Source: CAZISM01 sp964541895 (lineage in GTDB: Bacteria; Zhuqueibacterota; Zhuqueibacteria; Residuimicrobiales; Residuimicrobiaceae). From it: a DNA stretch of 64,000 bases. The notes below the pieces were generated by a model, which was not told the DNA's origin, made no database searches, and worked only from the letters and a program-made list of their open reading frames with translations. The stretch spans positions 1 through 64,000 of the forward strand of contig CAZISM010000003.1 in NCBI GenBank assembly GCA_964541895.1, read 5' to 3'. Positions 1 through 9,003 of the stretch are shown here, one piece after another. How positions within the stretch are numbered: the stretch's first letter is position 1; every line of letters begins with the position of its first letter. The position numbers and the translations under genes were made by a program.

Positions 1-20
1 TGGATTCGGGGTTGTCGCCG

Positions 21-178
21 GAGATTGCTTCGCTGCATATCTGCACCTTCCCTTTCACGATATCTGTGCCTGCGCTCGCAATGACAAGGTGGGGCGAGAT
101 TGCTTTGCTCTAACCTTCCCTTTCACAACATCTGTGCCTGCGCTCGCAATGACAAAATGGGACGAGATTGCTTTGCCT
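21..178. repeat. 65-bp intergenic repeat: two copies plus a fragment
   Basis: Copy A is 21-85. Copy B is 96-153 and has lost 7 bases. A truncated start of a third lies at about 164-178. Each begins GAGATTGCTT and ends CGCTCGCAATGAC. Copies A and B begin 75 bases apart. The short inverted ends ATTGC/GCAAT are the only internal symmetry noticed. Confidence 0.8.
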
Positions 179-209
179 TGAAAGCGACAACAGCGCGGGG
201 AGGCTTCTT

Positions 210-227
210 ACGTCGCATCTGCGACGT
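210..227. repeat. Small perfect palindrome
   Basis: An 8-bp inverted repeat with a 2-base loop in the non-coding stretch. There is no T-tract on either side, so it is not a typical terminator. It could be a protein-binding site or part of a repeat element. Confidence 0.4.
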
Positions 228-537
228 GGAGGGCTATATCCCGTCGGCATTTATAAATATAAACAACACCGCATCAGAGCCCCGCTTGTCTTTGCCAATT
301 CTATTCAGCCATTCTGCTTGGGCTCGCCCGATGATGTCGCCTGCCGGCTAAGGCGCCAAGGCTATTATCCTTCCTCTCGACATCCTGCAACTTCCAGATC
401 AGCCTGTGTGAAAAAGTTCGAGCTGGAATTTTGCCCGGAGCGATATCATTTGATCGCCGCTATCGACCACCTGTTGCTCGCTTTGATTTTATTGTTTTGG
501 CTTATCTGCTATGAATGCCTCCATTAAAAACACCGGC

Positions 538-3500
538 CTAAATGCCATGACTGGGGAAGGACAAGGTCCAGTAAAACAGACAAAACTCGGCGACGCTCCC
601 TAATGGCTCTATGGGAACGCAGTCCGTTTCAAAAGAAGCACTGAATGGCGTGCTGACAGCATTGTTGCTCTCATTCGCCTCCCAGACCAGGTTTTCGCTA
701 TCGACCATGGTGTTTGCCTCAAACGTGCCGTCGTTGAATGCCGGTAGCGTCAAATGACCGTGGAGATTGTAAGCAGCTCCGGGACCCAGGACAATATCTG
801 CCGGCACTTCAATCGTAGTCCCGGTGGTGATATCCGGACCAAAGACCTGCATGATCACACTGTAGTTATCCAGATTAAACTGCGGAAATTGCACAATCAC
901 TTTAGCTTTCTGTGCGCCCTCGACCGTAGCCGCTCGCCACGCATCCCGCCCGGCATTTCTGAGCCGGATATCAACATATATATTATAACCACTCTGTATG
1001 CCATCTTCAAAGCCCTGATGAGAGTCCCAGGAGAACGATGGCTCAATCTGCAAATCGATGTTAGGCAAAACCTGAATTTGAAGCTGCTGGCTGATCCACT
1101 CACCCCGCTGAAATAACTTTATTTCCAGGGTGGTATTAACCTGATGATCGATCGGGTAATCTTTTAGCAGGAGCACGTCGAACTTGCGATTGAGTTTTCC
1201 TGACGGGCTGCATTGCATGCTTTGCAGGATAATCTTTTTTCCGTCGGATCGGACTTCGAGTACCATCACAGAATCAGCATAAAACACATCCATATTAAAG
1301 TGATATTTGCTATCCCTGATCGCCATGGCTGCGAGTGGTTCGGCTAGGGTAAAATAGGGTGCCGGCGGCCGAACATGGACTGTGACGTTTTTGCGCGCCG
1401 TCCCGGCGCTGTTGGCGGCTGTGATGGTATACGTTTGGGTTTCTGCCGGCGTCAGGACCTGATATCCTTGCGGTGGCAGGTCCGGATAGCCAGGTATGCT
1501 CACCGAACCGGAACTGCCCAAATTGTCCACTTTCCAAATCAATTTGATAGAGCTGCCGACGATGACGGTATCCGGCACGGCAACAAATTGCACGGCCGGC
1601 GTTTGCAGCATCTCTACCACCACGCTCCGATGTGATAAGCCGGACAACGAAGTAACTTTGAGACTGTAGACGGTTGTCGCTTCCGGATCCACATCGAGAT
1701 GGCCGTTAACCGGTAAATTCTCCCAGCTCTGAACCTCGTTCCCGTCGCGATAGGCGGAAATACGGGCAGAAATGCCGCGCGCCTCCCAGGTAAGGCGGAC
1801 ATTCCTGGCGTCGGCTTTAACGATCTCCGGCGTGGCCGTAAATGTGAATATGGCCGGCGGCGTTTCGAGATCACCTTCGTTTCCCGTCCATAATGTGTCC
1901 CGGATGACGATGGAGGATGGATCACCGTATGCGGTCAAGGTATAAAGTCGCGGGGAGTCCATGCCAATAAGCCTCTCGCCTTCAAGAGGGATATCGCCAA
2001 TATCCGGGGTGATGGTAGCCCGGGTGCCTTTGTTGACACGCCAATACATCGTCCCCTGCACATGCCCATTCACAATATGAGCGTTTTTGGTGCCGAATGA
2101 AGCGATAATAGGCGTCGTCCCGGCATCAATCTCCACGCTCTTTTCCCACATATAATCGTCACTGGCGATCACCCTCATCTTTACCTGCGTCCGTTGCTGG
2201 GGGTGAACGCAAAGACCAAAATCCATGTTATCGACCGGCTTGATGTTCATGTTGAAGGCGTTGATCTCCGGCATGTGCGGATCGGATGAAAATTGTACGC
2301 GTCCGGTTTCACCCAGTCCCAGCACAATGGCATGCAATACGCTTCTTTCACCGACAGATATCTGTTCAGGATCGGCCGTGAACAGGTAAATACCTCTTTT
2401 ATAATCGGCGATATCGACGGTAATCTCCTTTTGGGTGACGCCAAATTCATTTTGCGCGATCAGGGTAAAGGTGGTCGGTTCCATGAGCCCCAGATCCACT
2501 GCGCCCGTTGCCTCAACGGCTCTCCCGTCCGGCATCAGCCGGATTTGATCCGCTCCGACCACACGCCAGCTGATGTGCGTCGTATCTCCTACATGTGCGA
2601 GCGGATTGGCATTGGCGCCAAAATGGTGGATCTGCGGTTTGGGTCGATCAACGTAGGCAATGGCGGAATCCACTCCGGCCGCGTTATGAGCGATCAAGAC
2701 ATAGGCGCTGGCTGCCGCGATCGGCACGGTGACCGTTCCCTGGGAAGCAACCTGGCCGACATTCGGCTGGATGACAGCCATCCCGTGGTTACCCAGATTG
2801 CGTATATCCCAAGTCAAAGTAGTGGTCGGTTCATCTTCCGCGAAACTGGTCGTAAATTCCACGTCAGCATGGGGACCCTTCATCGGCTGGTGTAATTTGT
2901 CTTTGAAACTTTGTTCCTGAATGGCCGGCTGTACGGGCCTGTCCGCATGGCCGGTGCCTTCATCAAAATAAGCAATCAAAGGCGGCGCCGTCACCGTGAC
3001 CTGGGTGGTTTTTTTTACAGCACCCGCCGCATTGGACGCTGTCAGAGAAAATACCGTTGGACCCAATACATTGCAGGTCGTCTGTCCTGGCTGGCTCGCC
3101 AGCGTGGTGCCGAACGCTTCCGGAACCGCGCGGTCGTAAATGGTCTTTTTGGATATTTTGCCGTTTTCGCCCTTCATCCAGGCGACGATATTTATGTGTT
3201 CTGCCAAAGCGGTCACCCAACTCAATGTTGTCTGGCCGGTACTGTGCCCTACAAGCAGGTTGGCCGTATCGGGGCCGAATTCGAGAATAATTGGCGCATC
3301 GCCTGTGGTTGCTGGTGGCAACTGGGCCTTCGCCTTGTTGCCGCCGGACACCTGGATATTCACCTTGGCACCGACCGGCAGAGGTTCTCCACCCTGCAGC
3401 TTTTCCTTTCCCGTTGTAACACCCGTAACGGTGCCGTCTGGAGCCTGGCTCGGGGTTTCATCGATTGAAACATCCAGGCCTTGTTCTTTAAGCTTATGCA

Positions 3501-4434
3501 CCAGGTCGATTACACTGTTCTTTTCTATCTCCGGCAGTTTCAATTGGCCTTGGCGGTCTGGCGGTTTGTACGCTTTGCCCCCGGATAGTTCCAGGGTGAC
3601 GCCCTGGCCGACAGGCACACGGTCTCCCTCCATCAGCGACTTGCCATTCATCAGAATCGCCACGACCAAACCTTTTGGTTTTTCGCTTTTCACAACCTGA
3701 TGATCGACTTCATGTCCAGTCTGCTTGAAATATTGCGCGATTTGAACAAAATTGGTTTCAAACATTTTATTACTGATGCACACGTCCTTGGCTGCAGGTC
3801 GCGTTGCCTTTTTTTCGGTCACTTCTTGTTTAGGCACTGGGGGCTTTTCCGTTTCGCCGGCACCTCTGGAAACCAACAGCGTCACTGGGGTGTCGGTTGC
3901 GTAGGAATTTTCTTCGATCACCTCTTCGCCGTTGGCCAGCACGCCGATTACGGTTTCGCGCGCCTCGCTGCTCTTGACCGGTTGAGGCTGAACTTTGCTG
4001 AATCCTGATCGGCGTAGTTGTTGATAGGCTTCACTGAACATCATACCGGTAACATCCGGCAGCTTCCGCCCCGGTGTGCCAGCCGGTGAAGAGCTTTTCA
4101 AGTCTGGGGCCTTGGGCAGAGGAGGAGCTGCGCTCCTTTTAGAGACCACCAGAATAACACCGCTGCCTCTGCTCACCTTGGCATCCTGCGCAGGTTGCTG
4201 GCGCAAGACTCTGCCGTCCGGGAAACGCGTCTCGCGCTCGATTATGCGCGATACTTTCAAGCCGGATTCCAGCAGAATTTTTTCCGCTTCAGCGCGATCC
4301 AGTCCGATGACTTTGGGCACAGTGACCGTAGCAGGTGCTGCCGGCGGCAGGACAATCGTTTCCTGTGACAACAAAGAGGTGAATGGCACGCATAACGCGT
4401 ACAACAAAATCAAAACAACGTTTATAGTCTTCAT
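538..4434 (-). CDS. Secreted multidomain protein: PASTA repeats, Ig-like domains, C-terminal CARDB-like domain
   Basis: A very large exported protein (1298 aa). It has an N-terminal signal peptide (MKTINVVLILLYALC...), then about four PASTA-like repeats (roughly residues 30-105, 120-195, 215-290 and 300-370), then a long series of Ig-like beta-sandwich units recognisable by repeated phrases such as TFTLIAQNEFG and TYTITAANSAG. The C-terminal part (about 1150-1270) resembles a CARDB domain. ATG at 4434 is preferred over the in-frame GTG at 4446 because GGAGG sits just before it. PASTA domains usually bind peptidoglycan or muropeptides as the extracellular part of PknB-type kinases or PBP2x. 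Here there is no kinase or transpeptidase domain. I infer a cell-surface or periplasmic scaffold or adhesin; the exact role is unknown. Confidence 0.75.
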   Translation of the reverse strand: MKTINVVLILLYALCVPFTSLLSQETIVLPPAAPATVTVPKVIGLDRAEAEKILLESGLKVSRIIERETRFPDGRVLRQQPAQDAKVSRGSGVILVVSKRSAAPPLPKAPDLKSSSPAGTPGRKLPDVTGMMFSEAYQQLRRSGFSKVQPQPVKSSEARETVIGVLANGEEVIEENSYATDTPVTLLVSRGAGETEKPPVPKQEVTEKKATRPAAKDVCISNKMFETNFVQIAQYFKQTGHEVDHQVVKSEKPKGLVVAILMNGKSLMEGDRVPVGQGVTLELSGGKAYKPPDRQGQLKLPEIEKNSVIDLVHKLKEQGLDVSIDETPSQAPDGTVTGVTTGKEKLQGGEPLPVGAKVNIQVSGGNKAKAQLPPATTGDAPIILEFGPDTANLLVGHSTGQTTLSWVTALAEHINIVAWMKGENGKISKKTIYDRAVPEAFGTTLASQPGQTTCNVLGPTVFSLTASNAAGAVKKTTQVTVTAPPLIAYFDEGTGHADRPVQPAIQEQSFKDKLHQPMKGPHADVEFTTSFAEDEPTTTLTWDIRNLGNHGMAVIQPNVGQVASQGTVTVPIAAASAYVLIAHNAAGVDSAIAYVDRPKPQIHHFGANANPLAHVGDTTHISWRVVGADQIRLMPDGRAVEATGAVDLGLMEPTTFTLIAQNEFGVTQKEITVDIADYKRGIYLFTADPEQISVGERSVLHAIVLGLGETGRVQFSSDPHMPEINAFNMNIKPVDNMDFGLCVHPQQRTQVKMRVIASDDYMWEKSVEIDAGTTPIIASFGTKNAHIVNGHVQGTMYWRVNKGTRATITPDIGDIPLEGERLIGMDSPRLYTLTAYGDPSSIVIRDTLWTGNEGDLETPPAIFTFTATPEIVKADARNVRLTWEARGISARISAYRDGNEVQSWENLPVNGHLDVDPEATTVYSLKVTSLSGLSHRSVVVEMLQTPAVQFVAVPDTVIVGSSIKLIWKVDNLGSSGSVSIPGYPDLPPQGYQVLTPAETQTYTITAANSAGTARKNVTVHVRPPAPYFTLAEPLAAMAIRDSKYHFNMDVFYADSVMVLEVRSDGKKIILQSMQCSPSGKLNRKFDVLLLKDYPIDHQVNTTLEIKLFQRGEWISQQLQIQVLPNIDLQIEPSFSWDSHQGFEDGIQSGYNIYVDIRLRNAGRDAWRAATVEGAQKAKVIVQFPQFNLDNYSVIMQVFGPDITTGTTIEVPADIVLGPGAAYNLHGHLTLPAFNDGTFEANTMVDSENLVWEANESNNAVSTPFSASFETDCVPIEPLGSVAEFCLFYWTLSFPSHGI

Positions 4435-4773
4435 TTCAGCCTCCACCCGTTGATTTCAGACTGCGTGTATGAACAGCATACTGGAATTTACGATCAGAAG
4501 CGATCTCGGTCGAGTTAATGGTTCTAGCTCTTTTTATAAGCCGGCTGATTGCTTTCTCCTGTTTTTAATACCTCTATGTTTGCCAACAGCGATGCCGGGC
4601 GGCCAGGAGCAGTGATCAAGGCGTTGACAGATGATAAAACGACTCTTTGGCCTTTCCCGAACTTCAACTTCACCTTGCTGGTGTCGTCGGTCGCGGCGGG
4701 GCGACACTTTTTATGAATTACCTGGTTTAGTAAAAAAAAATATCGCAAAACAGGGCCGTCGATCGGCTGCTAT

Positions 4774-4821
4774 AATAAAAAAAGCACAGCTATCCATCCA
4801 ACGATGAAAAAGGCTGTGCTT
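4774..4821 (-). terminator. Rho-independent terminator, minus strand
   Basis: On the minus strand a 9-bp stem (AAGCACAGC/GCTGTGCTT, pairing 4813-4821 with 4782-4790) encloses a 22-base loop and is followed by a run of T. It would end transcripts coming from proBA, about 670 bases downstream of the proA stop. Confidence 0.6.
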
Positions 4822-5397
4822 CTGTAACATGGTACCCCACCCTTGCAAAACCGCTCCCAGACCACAAAACAATTTAAACGCAGAAAAAATATGGAATAAT
4901 ATTAAGAGTCTATTTTCTGTCTATAAAGAAATCCTGAAGTCAGAGCCTCTATGCCGTATAAGAGTAAAGGGGCTAATTAACAAAAGGTCAGACATTGGCA
5001 GTCCCCGGCCGTCCTACCGTTAAAAGTAATATACCGCAAAAAGCAGCAACTGCGTGCATTTATTTTTCAAAAACAGCAGAGGCCCTTTGCAGCACATGAG
5101 AACAAAGCCGCTCTCAATCACGAACACAACGGAGCACTTTGTACCTGATGATGTGGTTGCACCGTATCAAACATAACCTGAGATACCTTTCTTTGCATGT
5201 GCATGAATAAAAACAGATGCCGTTTAATAATAAGAGGTTAAAGCGGGGTCGACTAAAAGAAAGTAACCGGATGACCGCCTGAGAAAAGTACAATGCCCGC
5301 CAATTCTGTCTGTGCGAGCGCAACAACGGCTCCAGACAATGAGATGGCCGTCGACTGGAGCATGGCAATATCTAAACAGGATATGGGACAATCGCCT

Positions 5398-5462
5398 GAG
5401 ATTGCTTCGCTGCATATCTGCACCTTCCCTTTCACAACCTCCGTGCCTGCGCTCGCAATGAC
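5398..5462. repeat. 65-bp intergenic repeat, copy D
   Basis: Same length as copy A at 21-85 and differs from it at only a few positions in the middle. Begins GAGATTGCTTCGC and ends GCTCGCAATGAC. It lies just beyond the proA stop codon. Confidence 0.85.
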
Positions 5463-5493
5463 AGAGGGACAACTAAAGCGCGGTGAGCGTTTC

Positions 5494-6762
5494 TCATCCC
5501 TCCAGATCCACCTTGTGCCTGGTCTGGCCGTCACCGATGACGATGAATTTTTTCGTGGTCAATGCCTCCAGGCCCATGGGGCCATAGGCGTGCAGTTTGG
5601 TGGTGGAGATGCCGATTTCGGCGCCCAGACCCAGTTCACCGCCATCGGCAAAACGAGAGGAAGCGTTGACCATGACGCTGGAGGACTGCACATCGCGCAG
5701 AAACCGCTGGCTGGTGCGCAGGTTGTTGGTGACGATGACGTCGGTGTGGTTGGAACTGTGCCGCTCGAGGTGGTCCAGCGCCTCTTCATAGCTCTCTACC
5801 ACGCGCACGGAAATGATCAAGGCCAGATATTCGGTGTCATAATCCGCTTCGGTGGCGGCCTTGGCGCTGGCCACGATGGAACAGGTGATTGCACAGCCGC
5901 GCATCTCAACCCCCTTTTTCGCCAAGGCTGCTTCTGCCAGCGGCAGAAACACCTCCGCAACCTGGCGGTGGACCAGCAGCGTCTCCAGGGCGTTACACAC
6001 GCCCGGTCGCGAGGTCTTGCCGTCGATCAGCAAGCGCACGGCCATCTCCAGATCGGCGTCCTCGTCCACATAGAGATGACAGACGCCTTTGTAGTGTTTG
6101 ATGACCGGAATGCGGCTGTTCTCGGCGACAAAGCGAATCAAGCCCTCGCCGCCGCGCGGGATGACCAGGTCAATCTGCTGATCCAGCTTGAGCAGTTCCA
6201 CCATGGCTTGCCGGTCCACTGTCGGAAACAGCGTAATGGTTGCCGGATCCATGCGGCACTGCTGCAAAGCCAACTGCAGAGCGTGTACAATCGCGCGGTT
6301 GGAGTGGAACGATTCCGAGCCGCCGCGCAGAATCACCGCGTTGCCGCTTTTCAGACACAGTCCGGCGGCGTCCGAAGTGACATTGGGCCGCGCTTCGTAA
6401 ATGATGGCGATGACGCCGAGGGGGATGCGCATCATGCCCACCTGCATGCCGTTGGGACGAACACGAATATCGCTGATCTCTCCCACCGGATCAGGCAGTT
6501 GTGCCACTTCCAGCAGTGCTTTGGCCATATGGCTCAGCCGTTCCGACGTCAGCATCAAGCGGTCCTGCATGGCGGTGGACATGCCCCGCTCCTGGGCGGC
6601 CTGCAGATCCATGGAATTGGCAGCCAGGATGTCGGTCTCTTGCGCGGTCAATTGCTCTGCCATGGCCAACAGGGCGTGGTTCTTTTCCCGCGTATGCAGG
6701 CGAGCCAGATGCCGGCCGGCCAGGCGGCTCCCTTCCGCCAGTTGCCGGATAGTCAACTCCAT
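5494..6762 (-). CDS. proA: Gamma-glutamyl phosphate reductase
   Basis: Second enzyme of proline synthesis: NADPH-dependent reduction of gamma-glutamyl phosphate to glutamate semialdehyde, in the cytosol. The 422-aa protein has the usual family length and the aldehyde-dehydrogenase-like fold. Visible family segments include IPLGVIAIIYEARPNVT, SGNAVILRGGSE, DLVIPRGGEGLI and the catalytic cysteine in RPGVCNALETLL (about residue 256). ATG at 6762 follows GAGGTGAAT; a GTG six bases upstream (6768) is the alternative start. It is directly downstream of proB (stop of proB at 6770), so the two form the standard proBA operon, here in the order kinase then reductase. Confidence 0.96.
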   Translation of the reverse strand: MELTIRQLAEGSRLAGRHLARLHTREKNHALLAMAEQLTAQETDILAANSMDLQAAQERGMSTAMQDRLMLTSERLSHMAKALLEVAQLPDPVGEISDIRVRPNGMQVGMMRIPLGVIAIIYEARPNVTSDAAGLCLKSGNAVILRGGSESFHSNRAIVHALQLALQQCRMDPATITLFPTVDRQAMVELLKLDQQIDLVIPRGGEGLIRFVAENSRIPVIKHYKGVCHLYVDEDADLEMAVRLLIDGKTSRPGVCNALETLLVHRQVAEVFLPLAEAALAKKGVEMRGCAITCSIVASAKAATEADYDTEYLALIISVRVVESYEEALDHLERHSSNHTDVIVTNNLRTSQRFLRDVQSSSVMVNASSRFADGGELGLGAEIGISTTKLHAYGPMGLEALTTKKFIVIGDGQTRHKVDLEG

Positions 6763-6769
6763 ATTCACC

Positions 6770-7903
6770 TCACTCCTGAATTAGAACCAGATCGTCCCGA
6801 TGGATGACCTCTTCGGTGACAAAATGGCCCAACAACGTTTCGATTTGCGAACTCTTTTTGCCTTTGATGCGCAGCACATCGCGCGAACCATACTGGGTGA
6901 TCCCTTTGGCAATTTCAACAGTCGCGCGCGCTTCCCGCACCATTACCGACACCGCTTCACCCTGCTTGAAATCGCCTTCCACATTGACAATGCCGGAGGG
7001 CAACAGCGAAGCGCCTTTCTCCAACAGCGCCCGGGCGGCGCCGGCATCCACATACAATCGTCCCTGGCTGGGCAGCGCGTGCAGCATCCAGTGTTTCTTG
7101 GCGGTCATGGGATGGCCGGTGCGCTTGAACAGGGTGCCGTCCAGACGGCCGGAGCTCAAATGATCCAGCGCTTGCCGGCGCGTACCGTTGATGATAACGG
7201 TATCGATGCCGCGCACGGTCGCCTTTTGCGCCGCCTGAATTTTGGTGCGCATGCCGCCGGTGGCGATGGGATTGCTGGAATCGCCGGCCCGTTCATACAC
7301 GGTAGCGTCAATTTTTTCCACCAGCGGAATCAGTTTAGCATTCTTGTGGCGCCGCGGATCGGCGTCATACAAACCGTCAATGTCCGTGCAGATGATCAGC
7401 AGGTCCGCTTCCGCCAGCATGGCCACATAGGCGGCCAGGTTGTCGTTATCGCCGACTTTGAGCTCTTCGACCGCTACCGTATCGTTCTCATTGACCACCG
7501 GCAGGCAGCCCAGCAGCAGCAGCTGGCGGATAGTATTCTTGGCGTTGACAAACCGCTTGCGGGTATGAATGTCGTCATAGGTCAACAACAACTGGGCGCA
7601 GGGAAAATCAAAGAAACGGCTCCAGTTGGCCATCAGCAGCGGCTGGCCGATGGCGGCCAGCGCCTGTTTTTCCGGAATGCTGCGCGACGGCCGTCGCAGC
7701 AGGCCGGGTTGTATGGCCAGTCCGGAAGCTACGGCTCCGGAGGAGACCAGAATGATTTCCCGGCCCTGATTGCGGGCGTCGGTGATAAATCCCGCTATGG
7801 GCAGCATGTGTTTGGTGCTGGTTTTCTTGCCGCCGGGTGCGATCAGTCCGCTGCCGATCTTGAGAACCGCCCGGCGCCATTTGGGCATAGCCATGTCTGA
7901 CAT
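6770..7903 (-). CDS. proB: Glutamate 5-kinase with PUA domain
   Basis: First and feedback-controlled step of proline synthesis: ATP-dependent phosphorylation of glutamate to gamma-glutamyl phosphate. The 377-aa length matches the long form of the enzyme. The amino-acid kinase domain fills about residues 8-260 (KIGSGLIAPGG, LVSSGAVASG, VNENDTVA, GDNDNLAAYVA). A C-terminal PUA domain (about 285-370) ends in the usual basic KGITQYGS segment. It is transcribed with proA (spacing one base). Upstream, a TTGTGA-N17-TATATA promoter on the minus strand can be proposed, divergent from the DUF6483 gene. The ribosome binding site is weak. Confidence 0.96.
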   Translation of the reverse strand: MSDMAMPKWRRAVLKIGSGLIAPGGKKTSTKHMLPIAGFITDARNQGREIILVSSGAVASGLAIQPGLLRRPSRSIPEKQALAAIGQPLLMANWSRFFDFPCAQLLLTYDDIHTRKRFVNAKNTIRQLLLLGCLPVVNENDTVAVEELKVGDNDNLAAYVAMLAEADLLIICTDIDGLYDADPRRHKNAKLIPLVEKIDATVYERAGDSSNPIATGGMRTKIQAAQKATVRGIDTVIINGTRRQALDHLSSGRLDGTLFKRTGHPMTAKKHWMLHALPSQGRLYVDAGAARALLEKGASLLPSGIVNVEGDFKQGEAVSVMVREARATVEIAKGITQYGSRDVLRIKGKKSSQIETLLGHFVTEEVIHRDDLVLIQE

Positions 7904-7934
7904 AGATTACACTTTCGTATTTTTGACGTAGCGA

Positions 7935-7979
7935 TATATACGAAAATTAATTTTGATTCACAATAAAAAGTACTATAAT
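7935..7979. promoter_or_regulatory. Divergent promoter region between proBA and the DUF6483 gene
   Basis: Minus strand: TTGTGA (complement of 7958-7963), a 17-base spacer, then TATATA (7935-7940), giving a short leader for proB. Plus strand: TTTTGA (7951-7956), 17 bases, TATAAT (7974-7979), about 25 bases before the ATG at 8005. The two -35 boxes lie one base apart, so the polymerases would compete. Confidence 0.5.
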
Positions 7980-8004
7980 TCAGGTATAACCGATTCGAGG
8001 TTTT

Positions 8005-8676
8005 ATGATTGAAAAAGACTATATCATGCGACTGATCCAGCAGCTGGTCGCCTTTCTGAGTAAAATTCTGTTCAACAAATCCATCAAACAGTACGAACAG
8101 GCTTTTTTGCATATTGATGAAGCGCTGCAGCACCTGCTGGGACTCTCGCTGGATGACGCCCTGACCATGGACAGGAGCGAGCTCGAGCGTCGCTTGCAGG
8201 GCAGCGAAGGCGAGTTTGCGGAGAAATGCTATGTGCTGGCGGAACTCTTGCGCGAAGACGGCGAGGTGGCGGAACTGAGCGGCCGGCCTGTGTTCATGGT
8301 GCTGCAGAGTTTTGAGCGCGCTTTATCGCTCTACCTGACCGCCGCCCGTAGCGATACGCGCTTTAATGATACCGACCAACAGAAAAAAATTCACCGGCTC
8401 GCAGGACGGCTGTGTGAGGATGCCCATTTCAACGCTGACAGCAGCGAGGTGTTTTTCGATTTTTATTTCTGGAACGGCGAATACGCCAGGGCAGAAAACG
8501 TTCTCTTCCGGCTGATACAGGAGGGCCATAAAGAACTGCTGGAGAAAGGGCGGGCGTTTTACGCCGAGCTGGCGGAAACTTCGCAGGAGCAGTTGCAGGC
8601 CGGGGGACTGTCCAGGGAGGAAGTGAACGAGGGCTTGACCTCCCTGCAGCGCTTTGGGCAGGCTGGTACAACATAG
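8005..8676 (+). CDS. DUF6483 family protein
   Basis: A 223-aa cytosolic, helix-rich protein. Its start (MIEKDYIMRLIQQLVAFL) is the typical opening of the uncharacterised DUF6483 family, best known from Firmicutes. The body looks like a helical repeat, with a middle segment (about residues 75-190) in TPR-like style (FERALSLYLTAA, ARAENVLFRLI). No catalytic motif is visible. GAGG precedes the ATG by four bases. It stands alone, divergent from proBA, and is followed by 390 bases of repeats. Function is unknown. Confidence 0.75.
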   Translation: MIEKDYIMRLIQQLVAFLSKILFNKSIKQYEQAFLHIDEALQHLLGLSLDDALTMDRSELERRLQGSEGEFAEKCYVLAELLREDGEVAELSGRPVFMVLQSFERALSLYLTAARSDTRFNDTDQQKKIHRLAGRLCEDAHFNADSSEVFFDFYFWNGEYARAENVLFRLIQEGHKELLEKGRAFYAELAETSQEQLQAGGLSREEVNEGLTSLQRFGQAGTT

Positions 8677-8740
8677 AGGGACAGCCGGGGTTGCTGAAAT
8701 TAGATATCTTTGTGTTGTAATGATTTGATCGACGTAGCCT

Positions 8741-8880
8741 GAGATTGCTTCACTCCATTCTGCATGACACCCTTTTACAGCAACAGTTACTCCGTTCGCA
8801 ATGACAGGGAGGTGCGAGATTGCTTCACTCCATTCTGTATGGTACTCTTTCACAGCAACGGCTCCTCCGTTCGCAATGAC
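8741..8880. repeat. 65-bp intergenic repeat, tandem pair (copies E and F)
   Basis: Copies at 8741-8805 and 8816-8880 are each exactly 65 bases and start 75 bases apart, as do copies A and B at the window start. Both begin GAGATTGCTTCACTCCATTC and end CTCCGTTCGCAATGAC, with most differences in the middle. Confidence 0.85.
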
Positions 8881-8960
8881 TGGGAGTCGCACGCGGCTAC
8901 GGGGTGGGCATGTTCAATGGCCGCTGGAGTACAGATTTGCTATTGGGATTGGGACGCGCA

Positions 8961-9003
8961 CAGATTCTTCAGCCCGCCAAAAAACGGCGGGCTTCAGAAT
9001 GAC
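8961..9003. repeat. GC-rich palindromic repeat element
   Basis: The core is an 8-bp perfect stem AGCCCGCC/GGCGGGCT (8971-8978 with 8986-8993) around an A-rich 7-base loop. The symmetry continues imperfectly outwards (ATTCTTC ... TTCAGAAT). The 3' end AATGAC resembles the end of the 65-bp repeat. There is no T-tract, so I call it an intergenic repeat rather than a terminator. Confidence 0.55.

Larger units (their letters stand above)
1..537. other. Non-coding region with intergenic repeats
   Basis: No convincing gene is present. The first 180 bases carry two copies and a fragment of a 65-bp repeat also found near 5.4 and 8.7 kb. A perfect 8-bp inverted repeat with a 2-base loop lies at 210-227 (ACGTCGCA/TGCGACGT). 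Two open frames here (100-351 and 168-527) overlap each other, start inside or next to the repeats, lack ribosome binding sites and have no recognisable domain. The region lies downstream of the minus-strand PASTA gene; no strong terminator was found. Confidence 0.6.
4435..5493. other. Long non-coding region between the PASTA gene and proA
   Basis: About 1 kb without a supported gene. It holds a minus-strand terminator-like hairpin (4774-4821) and one complete 65-bp repeat (5398-5462). A 74-codon frame at 4524-4748 (minus) ends like a secreted-protein fragment (...NIEVLKTGESNQPAYKKS) but has no ribosome binding site; it may be a gene remnant. The AT-rich stretch 4822-5397 could hold the 3' untranslated region of proBA or an unrecognised small RNA. 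No known RNA family was recognised. Confidence 0.5.

Noticed and set aside
100..527. Two overlapping plus-strand frames of 83 and 119 codons
   Set aside because: They overlap each other, lie in or next to repeats and have no recognisable features.
4524..4748. A 74-codon frame on the minus strand
   Set aside because: No ribosome binding site, starts in an A-rich tract and shows no domain; perhaps a gene remnant.
5293..6807. A 504-codon frame opposite proA
   Set aside because: Shadow of a clear gene; His/Gln/Gly-rich composition typical of antisense frames in GC-rich DNA.
8741..8880. CRISPR array
   Set aside because: Units are adjacent with only 10-base spacers, and no cas genes are present.
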